Source: Vibrio parahaemolyticus (GTDB taxonomy: Bacteria; Pseudomonadota; Gammaproteobacteria; Enterobacterales; Vibrionaceae). Taken from it: a DNA stretch of 64,000 nucleotides. This document shows positions 8,911 through 16,112 of the stretch, piece after piece. How positions within the stretch are numbered: position 1 is the stretch's first letter; each line of letters starts with the position of its first letter. The notes beneath the pieces are model-generated. The model saw only the letters and a list, made by a program, of their open reading frames with translations. It made no database searches and had not been told where the DNA came from. A program made the translations under genes and the position numbers. The stretch covers positions 434,001-498,000 of the forward strand of contig NZ_UHIL01000002.1 of assembly GCF_900460535.1 (NCBI RefSeq). The letters are read 5' to 3'.

Positions 8911-9165
8911 ATGAACAAAACGTTGATCGCAGCTGCAGCAACTTCAGTACTTCTACTAGCAGGTTGTGCTTCATCTGATGACGCAGCAACAGCAAACGCA
9001 GCTAAACTAGATGAACTAAGCAACCAAGTTAGCCAACTAAGCCAAGACGTACAATCTCTTCAATCTGACGTTCAAAAATCAGGTGACGCAGCAATGGCTG
9101 CTCAAGAAGAAGCAGCACGTGCTAACGAGCGTATCGATAACATCGCTCAGTCTTACACTAAGTAA
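8911..9165 (+). CDS. lpp: Major outer-membrane (Braun-type) lipoprotein
   Basis: 84 residues: a signal peptide with lipobox LLAGC (Cys at about 19), then a heptad-repeat coiled coil (LDELSNQVSQLSQDVQSL), an Ala-rich stretch and a C-terminal Lys (SYTK). In Lpp proteins the C-terminal Lys is joined to peptidoglycan diaminopimelate, tying the outer membrane to the wall. The strong AAGGAG before the ATG and the biased codons fit very high expression. The convergent neighbour is an L,D-transpeptidase of the family that makes this bond or 3-3 cross-links, so the pair is functionally linked. Confidence 0.9.
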   Translation: MNKTLIAAAATSVLLLAGCASSDDAATANAAKLDELSNQVSQLSQDVQSLQSDVQKSGDAAMAAQEEAARANERIDNIAQSYTK

Positions 9166-9174
9166 GATGTTGTT

Positions 9175-9202
9175 CCGCGCTTTAACGCCCGTTAAGGCGC
9201 GG
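9175..9202. terminator. Bidirectional terminator shared by lpp and the L,D-transpeptidase gene
   Basis: The stem pairs CCGCGC and TAACG with CGTTA and GCGCGG, with a small internal mismatch and a tiny loop, followed by TTATTT on the plus strand. The transpeptidase stop codon (9192-9194) lies inside the hairpin, so the structure overlaps coding sequence. Confidence 0.75.
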
Positions 9203-10118
9203 TTATTTCTACTGGGACCCCATTCTGAGCGGCAATAACGGCTTTCGCTTTCACATTCGTCAATCCAAATTCATTTAGCCACCAGCCCAATTCTTTCGGG
9301 ACTTGTAAATGATCTTTCTCGCCATTGCTGCGAGTTAACGGTTCATGCGCTTCCACAAACACACTACGATCCGGCTCTAGTGACACTTTCACTGGCTGAT
9401 TGATGATGTTTACTTTTTCACCACGACGAACTTTGTCGAACAACCATTCGATATCACTTGGGTCCATACGAATGCAACCAGCACTCACGCGCATTCCGAT
9501 GCCGAAATCTTTGTTGGTACCGTGAATAAGGTACTCACCATTTCCGTAAGCTAGACGAAGTGCAAACAACCCAAGTGGGTTGTCGGGGCCTGCTGGCACA
9601 ACCGCAGGTAAATCCACCCCTTTCGCTCTGTATTCTGCACGAATAGACGCAGGTGGCGTCCATGTTGGGTTCGGACGTTTTTGGCTGATGCTGGTTGTCA
9701 TCACTGGTGTATCTCGACCAATTCGGCCAATACCAACAGGGAAAACATGCACCACATCTTCGCCCTCTGGGAAGTAGTACAAACGCAGCTCTGCCAAGTT
9801 AATCACGATGCCTTGGTGAGGAACTTCAGGAAGAATAAGTTGAGATGGAATAGTAAGCACGCGCCCTTCTTGAGGAAGAAATGGATCAACGCCTTTGTTC
9901 GCTGCCATCAACGCTAGCATACCCACGTCATAATGCTTGGCGATGTTTGCCATGGTCTCGCCTTCTTGCACGACGTGGTTTTCGAGGCGACCAATCAAAC
10001 GGCTGCCGTCCTCTGGTAACTCGTACATTTTGGCGAATGACAATCCACTCACTAATGATAACGAGACAGATAACAGGGTTCGTTTTGCAAAACTCATTGA
10101 TCGCTTTTTGCTAAGCAT
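9192..10118 (-). CDS. ldtA: L,D-transpeptidase with LysM domain (LdtA-like)
   Basis: 308 residues. An N-terminal signal ends near residue 30, a LysM peptidoglycan-binding domain spans about 48-94, and a YkuD catalytic domain spans about 103-235. Active-site features are H199 in IHGTN and C215 in SAGCIRM. These enzymes form 3-3 cross-links or attach Lpp to peptidoglycan in the periplasm. From memory the position matches V. cholerae LdtA, also between a photolyase and Lpp. The ATG at 10118 lies 6 bases after the photolyase stop and lacks a strong ribosome site; M8 at 10097 is an alternative. It is probably co-transcribed with the photolyase operon, which would link wall remodelling to light. 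Confidence 0.88.
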   Translation of the reverse strand: MLSKKRSMSFAKRTLLSVSLSLVSGLSFAKMYELPEDGSRLIGRLENHVVQEGETMANIAKHYDVGMLALMAANKGVDPFLPQEGRVLTIPSQLILPEVPHQGIVINLAELRLYYFPEGEDVVHVFPVGIGRIGRDTPVMTTSISQKRPNPTWTPPASIRAEYRAKGVDLPAVVPAGPDNPLGLFALRLAYGNGEYLIHGTNKDFGIGMRVSAGCIRMDPSDIEWLFDKVRRGEKVNIINQPVKVSLEPDRSVFVEAHEPLTRSNGEKDHLQVPKELGWWLNEFGLTNVKAKAVIAAQNGVPVEITAP

Positions 10119-10124
10119 TTCACT

Positions 10125-11540
10125 CTATTCCTTGGCACTTTTAAAGAGCCGTAAGGTTATCTCTCTTTCAACCTTGTGATCAACCATCGGCTTGTGATAT
10201 TCCAGTAAAGAAAATCCCTCCCAAGTCCATGGTTTATGGACGAACTTATTCGGCACACTCTTAATTTCTGGCACCCAATGACGTACGAACTGACCGTCGG
10301 AATCGAACTTCTCGCCTTGGCTTATTGGATTGAAGATACGGAAGTATGGTTGGCCATCACAGCCAGTCGATGCCGACCACTGCCACCCACCATTATTTGC
10401 CGCAAAGTCGCCGTCGACGAGCTTGCTCATAAAGTATTCTTCGCCCCAGCGCCAGTCGATATGTAAATCCTTGGTAAGAAAGCTTGCGACAATCATACGA
10501 AGTCGGTTGTGCATCCAGCCAGTTTGATTGAGCTGACGCATTGCCGCATCAACAATTGGATATCCAGTCGTCCCCGTTTTCCAACATTTAAAAGCTTGCT
10601 CATCGTAAGACCATTGAATTTTATCTTCCCAGTCGATGAATCCGCGACCTTTGACAAGTTTAGGTTCAAACACCAATAAGTGCTGGTAGAACTCACGCCA
10701 AATGATCTCGCTCAGCCACGTTGCTTTGCCTTCTGACAAATCCGGTTGTGGATTCTCAGCATACAACCTCGCGATGCACTGTCTTGGCGACAATGCTCCG
10801 ATGGCAAGATAAGGCGAGAGCTGACTCGTACCATCGATAGCGGGGAAATCTCGCTTCATCTGGTAACCGTCACTACGCTCGCGTGCAAACGTCCTCAATT
10901 GCTTGAGAATGTCGTTGGTCGATGCACACCAAGCTTCGCTCGATTCCCTCGGATAAGAGAACGTAAAATCGGCATCAAAACCGTCTTGTTTTACCGCTTC
11001 TAACTGCTCACTAGGCAGTTCATTTTGTCTCTGAGGCTTGGATACCGTTGGCAAGGAAAACTTTTGCAACCATGCTCGTTTGAATGGCGTAAATACTTTG
11101 AAATACTCACCTTGCTTGTTGAGTACGGTCGTTGGCGCATGAACGCATTTGTCGTGAAAGGCGTGAAACTCTACCCCACGATTATCCAGTGCTTGAGATA
11201 CCTTTCTATCCAACTCAACTTCATTCACTTCATAATTGATGTTGACCATTGCCGCTGTTGCGTTGAGCTTATCCGCCCAATCGCAAATGACTTTTGTACA
11301 GTCATCGAAACGCGGAACTTCTTTATATAGAAGAGGAATGTTTAGCTCTGTGAGCTCTTGATGAACATGCTCAAGACGCCTAGCGATTAAATCCGCCTGC
11401 ATCGGCGCCATGTGGTGCTCTTGCCACTGTTCTGGCGTTGCAACAAAACAAGCAACAACAGGTTGCCCTGTATCAAGTGCCGCCTTTAACGCCGTGTGGT
11501 CTAACGTGCGTAAATCGCGCCTAAACCAAACCATAATCAT
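10125..11540 (-). CDS. phrB: Deoxyribodipyrimidine photolyase (class I CPD photolyase)
   Basis: 471 residues. The N-terminal antenna-binding Rossmann domain opens MIMVWFRRDLRTLDH. The C-terminal FAD domain carries SQLSPYLAIGALSPRQC, WLSEIIWREFYQHLL and TGYPIVDAAMRQL. The NNGGWQWSAS segment supplies the Asn that contacts FAD in CPD photolyases. It uses blue light to split UV-made cyclobutane pyrimidine dimers in DNA. The start has a textbook AAGGAG 5 bases upstream. It lies 9 bases downstream of a MerR-family regulator, as in light-response clusters of other Proteobacteria. Confidence 0.93.
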   Translation of the reverse strand: MIMVWFRRDLRTLDHTALKAALDTGQPVVACFVATPEQWQEHHMAPMQADLIARRLEHVHQELTELNIPLLYKEVPRFDDCTKVICDWADKLNATAAMVNINYEVNEVELDRKVSQALDNRGVEFHAFHDKCVHAPTTVLNKQGEYFKVFTPFKRAWLQKFSLPTVSKPQRQNELPSEQLEAVKQDGFDADFTFSYPRESSEAWCASTNDILKQLRTFARERSDGYQMKRDFPAIDGTSQLSPYLAIGALSPRQCIARLYAENPQPDLSEGKATWLSEIIWREFYQHLLVFEPKLVKGRGFIDWEDKIQWSYDEQAFKCWKTGTTGYPIVDAAMRQLNQTGWMHNRLRMIVASFLTKDLHIDWRWGEEYFMSKLVDGDFAANNGGWQWSASTGCDGQPYFRIFNPISQGEKFDSDGQFVRHWVPEIKSVPNKFVHKPWTWEGFSLLEYHKPMVDHKVEREITLRLFKSAKE

Positions 11541-11549
11541 GTGGTCTCC

Positions 11550-12362
11550 TTACTGAATCTGTGTTTGTGCAAGATGAAGTTTCTCAATAACTTCCGAACA
11601 CTGCACTTGCTCAGGATACCGCGCTAGCAGCGCTTTGAATGCTTCCACTTGCTTGGCAGGTAGCGCCTTATTCGAGAACACATAAACACGCTGGTAGCGT
11701 TCAATTACGTCGTGACCCACCAAGCCAGAAACGTCGTCCACCTTGTCGACCAAGGTGATGTGGTAACCTTGCTCACACAACTTCGCAGCCTGAATCCAGC
11801 TTTCTGCATCTCGACTTTGTTCAAAGCTGATCAACAGACATTTCCCCTTAGTAGATGCTTTGTTTTCAGAATCGATCACCAATGCCAAACGCGTGATTAA
11901 ACAGGTTTGGAACAATCCCATCTGCAAAGAGCGCAGCGAGCCCTTAACCAAATCCAATGCTTCAAACACAGGATTGATAAACTGATCTACGACTAAGTTG
12001 AGCGGGTACTCTTTCAATACCGATGAAAGGACGCTTTCCGTTTTGCCACGATTGAGTTGCGACAACGCAGACAGTACGGTTTCCACTTCTTCAAGCGAAT
12101 GGTTTTCTGCACTGATTTCTACATCCGGTTGGCCGAGCAATCCTTTCACTTTGCCGATCGCAATGCCTTTGGATAACCAACCTTGAATTTCACGAATCGT
12201 ATCGAGATCTTGCTGGCGATATAAGCGATGTCCTTTTTCCGTTCTTTGCGGTTGGATTAGGTTATAGCGCCTTTGCCAAGCTCTCAGCGTCACAGGCTTA
12301 ACGCCCGTAATCTCTGCAACATCTCGAATTGCGTATAGTTTTTCTTCTGAACTACAAACCAT
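11550..12362 (-). CDS. MerR-family regulator, LitR/CarH-like, with degenerate B12-binding domain
   Basis: 270 residues. A MerR winged helix (about 7-75) includes IRDVAEITGVKPVTLRAWQR and RRYNLIQPQRTEKGHRLY. The C-terminal half has the size and pattern of the helical plus cobalamin-binding domains of CarH/LitR. Where those proteins have the His that ligates cobalt, this one reads FEQSRDAESW, so adenosyl-B12 binding looks lost. Comparable B12-free LitR relatives in Pseudomonas work with a separate light sensor. It overlaps the upstream DUF523 gene by 11 bases and precedes phrB. It probably binds the inverted repeats at 13317-13389 and represses its own operon. The light role is inferred. Confidence 0.83.
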   Translation of the reverse strand: MVCSSEEKLYAIRDVAEITGVKPVTLRAWQRRYNLIQPQRTEKGHRLYRQQDLDTIREIQGWLSKGIAIGKVKGLLGQPDVEISAENHSLEEVETVLSALSQLNRGKTESVLSSVLKEYPLNLVVDQFINPVFEALDLVKGSLRSLQMGLFQTCLITRLALVIDSENKASTKGKCLLISFEQSRDAESWIQAAKLCEQGYHITLVDKVDDVSGLVGHDVIERYQRVYVFSNKALPAKQVEAFKALLARYPEQVQCSEVIEKLHLAQTQIQ

Positions 12363-13302
12363 ATCGTAATCTCATCTCCTGCGGGTGTGGCTCTAAAAAC
12401 TTCTGTTTTTGCAGATATTCATCTGGATAAGCATTTAGATAGTGTTTAATTAATGTTAGTGGCGCGAGCAATGGCAGCGTGCCAGTGCGATAGTCTTGAA
12501 TCACGGTCGCGAGTTCTTCTTTTTCATCTTTGTTTAGAGAGCGTTTGAAATACCCTTGAAGATGCATCAACACATTCGTGTTGTTTTTGCGACTGGCACG
12601 GTTCGATAGCGCCGTCATCAGACCTAATCGATATTCTCGGTAAAACTCGTCAATCTCATAGTTGGCAACATCTGCGACTAAGCGCCCCAAAGATCGATAC
12701 GACTCTGGATGGTGCGCCATAAGCGTTAGCTTATAACGAGAATGGAAATCGATGATCTTACCGCGTGTCGGCTCACCTGCCATCGATTCATAAAAATCGT
12801 TGAGACAGTAAATGCGAGTAATGAAGTTCTCTTTAAGAACGGGATCATTTAAGCGTCCATCTTCTTCGACAGGTAACCACGGCATTTTTTCCATCAACGT
12901 TTTCGTGTAAAGACCAACCCCTTCTTTTGCAGCGTTGTTTTTGCTGTACACTTTTACGCGTTCCATACCGCATGTTGGCGATTTGGCACAAACGATATAA
13001 CCACACAATTGCTCATTTTGAAGCTCATCCACTTTATTTGCGGAGTAAGTCAGCATGTTATCTGTGTGATCATTGTCGGGATTTTTCGTTTCAACCAACG
13101 CGATGCGTTCTTCATTACTGATTAAACGAATCGTCGGGCGTGGCACTGGCATGCCTACCCCCACTTCTGGGCATACAGAAACAAAGTCAAAATAATTGCT
13201 AAGCTCTTTAGTTACAAAGTTACTGACTTTATGACCAGAGTCGAAACGCACGCGTTCACCTAGCACGCAAGAACTGATACCTACTTTGATTGAAGATTCC
13301 AT
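12352..13302 (-). CDS. DUF523-DUF1722 fusion protein (YbgA-like)
   Basis: About 316 residues from the ATG at 13302; a TTG at 13323 would add seven residues but lies inside an operator. The N-terminal DUF523 part (about 1-150) carries ISSCVLGERVRFDSGHK, CPEVGVGMPVPRP and the conserved Cys of SPTCGMERVKVY. The C-terminal DUF1722 part (about 190-310) contains YKLTLMAHHPESYRSLGRLVA. The biochemical function is unknown, but the fusion is repeatedly found beside photolyases and MerR/LitR regulators. It is the first gene of the probable light-response operon. Confidence 0.85.
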   Translation of the reverse strand: MESSIKVGISSCVLGERVRFDSGHKVSNFVTKELSNYFDFVSVCPEVGVGMPVPRPTIRLISNEERIALVETKNPDNDHTDNMLTYSANKVDELQNEQLCGYIVCAKSPTCGMERVKVYSKNNAAKEGVGLYTKTLMEKMPWLPVEEDGRLNDPVLKENFITRIYCLNDFYESMAGEPTRGKIIDFHSRYKLTLMAHHPESYRSLGRLVADVANYEIDEFYREYRLGLMTALSNRASRKNNTNVLMHLQGYFKRSLNKDEKEELATVIQDYRTGTLPLLAPLTLIKHYLNAYPDEYLQKQKFLEPHPQEMRLRYGL

Positions 13303-13316
13303 AGCAACGTCATCCC

Positions 13317-13339
13317 TATACAAAAAGTTTAGTTGTATA
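13317..13339 (-). promoter_or_regulatory. Operator 1: TATACAA-N9-TTGTATA
   Basis: A perfect 7-bp inverted repeat with a 9-base spacer lies just downstream of the -10 element of the DUF523/MerR/phrB operon and spans the expected transcription start. It shares its architecture with operator 2. The arms and spacing suit a MerR-type dimer and probably bind the regulator encoded at 11550. Confidence 0.75.
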
Positions 13340-13340
13340 A

Positions 13341-13369
13341 CTTATAGCAAGCCACCCTAAATTGTACAA
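13341..13369 (-). promoter_or_regulatory. Probable promoter of the light-response operon
   Basis: On the minus strand, TTGTAC (13369-13364) and TATAAG (13346-13341) are separated by exactly 17 bases. The -35 lies inside the proximal arm of operator 2, and operator 1 starts where transcription would begin, an arrangement suited to repression. Confidence 0.65.
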
Positions 13370-13389
13370 GAAAATTAGTTGTACAATTT
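13359..13389 (-). promoter_or_regulatory. Operator 2: AAATTGTACAA-N9-TTGTACAATTT
   Basis: A perfect 11-bp inverted repeat with a 9-base spacer, centred 46 bp upstream of operator 1. Its inner arm contains the -35 hexamer. Each arm core, TTGTACAA, is itself palindromic. Two sites of identical design at one promoter strongly suggest a specific regulator. Confidence 0.78.
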
Positions 13390-13700
13390 AATCGTTTTAC
13401 TTACTCCTCCGCGATTTCGATCAGCTCGATTTAAAAAATATTTATCTTTTTCTTTGGCTGTTTTGTGTACGCAATCAACAAATCGCTCAAAAGCAAATCG
13501 ATTGCCTTTTTGCTTTCAACAGATTTAGTTATCAATAGCGTGGTTAGTTTCGAAAAGGGTGTTTTTTGTGACTAACCTCTCAAGGGATCACTGTACGTCC
13601 CGATATTATTGCCTCAACGAAAACGAACAAGTTCAACAGAATTGGTAATAGCATCCTATAATAGATGCGTTTTATCAGAACAAAACTTTGGAGAGCACTT
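13390..13700. other. Intergenic region and deoD promoter
   Basis: About 310 non-coding bases between operator 2 and deoD. TATAAT at 13657-13662 is a good -10 for rightward transcription; TTCAAC at 13632 is only a weak -35. A GGAGAG at 13690 serves the deoD ATG. No CytR or DeoR site was confidently recognised. Confidence 0.5.
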
Positions 13701-14411
13701 ATGGCAACCCCACACATCAACGCACAACCAGGTGATTTCGCTGAAACAGTTCTAATGCCAGGCGACCCTTTGCGTGCTAAATACATTGCAGAAACTTTCC
13801 TTGAAGATGTGAAGCAAGTTTGTGACGTTCGCAACATGTTCGGCTTTACTGGCACTTACAAAGGTAAAAAAGTGTCTGTAATGGGTCACGGTATGGGTAT
13901 CCCTTCATGCTGTATCTACGTACACGAGCTAATCGCTGAATACGGCGTGAAAAACGTTATCCGTGTAGGTAGCTGTGGCGCGGTACGTGACGACGTTAAC
14001 CTAATGGACGTTGTTATCGGTATGGGTGCTTCTACAGACTCAAAAGTTAACCGTATCCGTTTCAACAACCACGATTTCGCTGCAATTGCTGACTTCAGCC
14101 TTCTAGAAGAAGCGGTTAAGCAAGCTCGCGCTCAAGAAGTGCCAGTGAAAGTAGGTAACGTATTCTCTGCAGACCTGTTCTACACACCAGAAGCAGACAT
14201 CTTCGAGAAGATGGAAAAACTAGGTATCCTAGGTGTAGACATGGAAGCGGCAGGTATCTACGGCGTAGCTGCAGACCTAGGCGCGAAAGCTCTAACTATC
14301 CTAACGGTTTCTGACCACATCATCCGTGGCGAAAAACTAAGCTCAGAAGAGCGCCAAAAGTCGTTCAACGACATGATGAAAGTTGCTCTTGAAACAGCAA
14401 TCAACATCTAA
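13701..14411 (+). CDS. deoD: Purine nucleoside phosphorylase
   Basis: 236 residues, the standard DeoD length. The protein reads [31 protein letters not shown], then [24 protein letters not shown] and the catalytic Asp region TVSDHI. The hexameric cytosolic enzyme splits purine (deoxy)nucleosides with phosphate into base and (deoxy)ribose-1-phosphate for salvage. The ATG at 13701 has GGAG 7 bases upstream; a longer frame from 13665 has none. Codon use is strongly biased. Vibrios usually have a second deoD in the deo operon of chromosome 1, so this is probably the chromosome 2 copy. Confidence 0.95.
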   Translation: MATPHINAQPGDFAETVLMPGDPLRAKYIAETFLEDVKQVCDVRNMFGFTGTYKGKKVSVMGHGMGIPSCCIYVHELIAEYGVKNVIRVGSCGAVRDDVNLMDVVIGMGASTDSKVNRIRFNNHDFAAIADFSLLEEAVKQARAQEVPVKVGNVFSADLFYTPEADIFEKMEKLGILGVDMEAAGIYGVAADLGAKALTILTVSDHIIRGEKLSSEERQKSFNDMMKVALETAINI

Positions 14412-14432
14412 GAAGTTATTAAGTAATAATTT

Positions 14433-14455
14433 GCAGCCAGTGCCTGACTGGCTGC
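14433..14455 (+). terminator. Hairpin after deoD
   Basis: GCAGCCAG pairs with CTGGCTGC across a 7-base loop, 22 bases after the deoD stop and 25 bases before the next start. There is no T run, so it may be a weak terminator or an mRNA-stabilising hairpin between two co-transcribed genes. Confidence 0.5.
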
Positions 14456-14479
14456 CCGAATTATCCCGAGGGGGCGATT

Positions 14480-15949
14480 GTGTCTAACGGCGAACTGCCA
14501 AAAGACGCAGATGGGTTACAACTCAACTTTTGTAAAACATTGGCGTGTGACAACTTTGGATTGAGTGATGCAAAGCGTTACGTTCTGCAACATGCGAACC
14601 CTAAGCGTCCGGCGATGGTATGCCGTGAATGTGGAGCTTTCCCCCCCTTACTTAACAACCGCGATGTCGTGAACGAACTTCATCGCCTCCGACACGTCCA
14701 CAGTGACGGGTTACCTGCTTGTCGCAACGACGCGTGTGACAACTTCGGACTCTCTGTCCACACTCATAAACACCTCTATCACGCATTCGGTTACAGTGGC
14801 GATCGTCAACGTTACCGTTGTAAAGCGTGCCAAAGCACTTTTGTCGATAAATGGTCTGGCGCCAATAAAAAGCTGCAGTTTCAAGAAAACCTGATGGGCC
14901 TTTTGTTCACCGGTTATTCCGTGCGCGAAATTTGCCGCAAACTCAGCATCAACCCAAAAACGTTTTATGATCACGTTGACCACATCGCCAGTCGTTGTCG
15001 TCGTAAGCTCGCGACTATTGATGCTCGTTGGGTTAATCACGCCAGTCACTACGAGTTAGCTTCCAGTTACATTGCCTTGCAGCCACACAGCAATAATGGA
15101 GTGTACTGGATTGTGTCTGGTGAAGCGCACTCGGGCTACATTCTTTGCCAACACGTGAACTACTCTTCGGATGAAGAACCTATCGCGACGCTGGATCACA
15201 ACCCGTACGACGAAGTTTCTCGTTTTGTCTCTCAAGAGTACACAGCGGAAGCAAGTGAGCCACCAGCGGAACCTTCTAATCACCTTAGAGAGCGTATTGA
15301 CCAAAAATACCAAACGATTTTGGCTCGTGGTAACGTCGAAGATCCGCTCGGTAACTTATCGGTATTTCATTACCCATCGAAAGGCGCGTTAGTTCGTCCT
15401 CCTTACACCTCGTACGCGCACTATTTGCATGTACTTGATATGTGTTGCCCTAACAAGCGGGTTTCGATTTACATGCCACAAGATCCCCTGCTCCGCTCCG
15501 CAGCGTTGAGCGTTTGTTTGTCTCGTATTCAAGAGAAAAACGTCGATCTGATGTATGTAGAAGAAGACGCTGGCTGGGACATGACCGCTCCGTTTGGCAA
15601 AGTGGATATTGCCTACATGAGTTGGTGGCGCGATCGCTGGGCGATCTCCAGTCAAGGCAAAAGCCACAAAGGCATTTGCTACCTTGCTGGCGATAAAAAT
15701 GAACCAGAAAAGTGGTTTAACGTGGCAACAACTCGCCATGTGCAGTTCTATCAAAATCGCTTCCAGCTGTTGTTCGAAAGTTTCATTAACGAGCCACGTC
15801 GCAAATTGCGACCTGCCGGAATTTTACCTCTTTTAGATATATTCAGAGCTTGGCATAATTTGTGCTATCAGGACAAACAAGGTCTTACTGCCGCACAAAG
15901 GCTAGAAGTCACTGACGCACCTCTAACCATTAAGCAGCTCCTATCGTAA
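14480..15949 (+). CDS. Zinc-ribbon/HTH protein, transposase-like N-terminal region
   Basis: 489 residues from a GTG preceded by CGAGGGGG. Two similar zinc-binding units are seen: C18-x4-C23 with C48-x2-C51, and C81-x4-C86 with C114-x2-C117. Both contain CDNFGL. The second (YSGDRQRYRCKACQSTF) and the following helix-turn-helix (TGYSVREICRKLSINPKTFYDHV) resemble the start of IS1-type InsA and related transposases. The C-terminal 300 residues are not recognised. There are no terminal repeats or target duplications and it sits in the conserved deoD neighbourhood, so it looks like a domesticated chromosomal gene. It may bind DNA; its function is unknown. Confidence 0.7.
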   Translation: MSNGELPKDADGLQLNFCKTLACDNFGLSDAKRYVLQHANPKRPAMVCRECGAFPPLLNNRDVVNELHRLRHVHSDGLPACRNDACDNFGLSVHTHKHLYHAFGYSGDRQRYRCKACQSTFVDKWSGANKKLQFQENLMGLLFTGYSVREICRKLSINPKTFYDHVDHIASRCRRKLATIDARWVNHASHYELASSYIALQPHSNNGVYWIVSGEAHSGYILCQHVNYSSDEEPIATLDHNPYDEVSRFVSQEYTAEASEPPAEPSNHLRERIDQKYQTILARGNVEDPLGNLSVFHYPSKGALVRPPYTSYAHYLHVLDMCCPNKRVSIYMPQDPLLRSAALSVCLSRIQEKNVDLMYVEEDAGWDMTAPFGKVDIAYMSWWRDRWAISSQGKSHKGICYLAGDKNEPEKWFNVATTRHVQFYQNRFQLLFESFINEPRRKLRPAGILPLLDIFRAWHNLCYQDKQGLTAAQRLEVTDAPLTIKQLLS

Positions 15950-16112
15950 CTATTTAACTCATTTAGATGTGGTAATTAGGGGCAGTGACGGTATACATTA
16001 CGGCACCTGATATTTTATGATGTGGCTTTCATGCTGCACTCGTAATGAAGTACGCATCTAACCACTTATTATTTAGGTGTAAATTCCAGTTCGATAGTCA
16101 TGGATGTGAACG

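Noticed and set aside
9580..11330. Several plus-strand frames opposite the transpeptidase and photolyase genes
   Set aside because: Shadows of conserved genes; no recognisable domains and no promoters or ribosome sites.
14480..15949. An active insertion sequence around the transposase-like gene
   Set aside because: No inverted terminal repeats or target-site duplications were seen at its borders, and it lies in an apparently conserved gene order.
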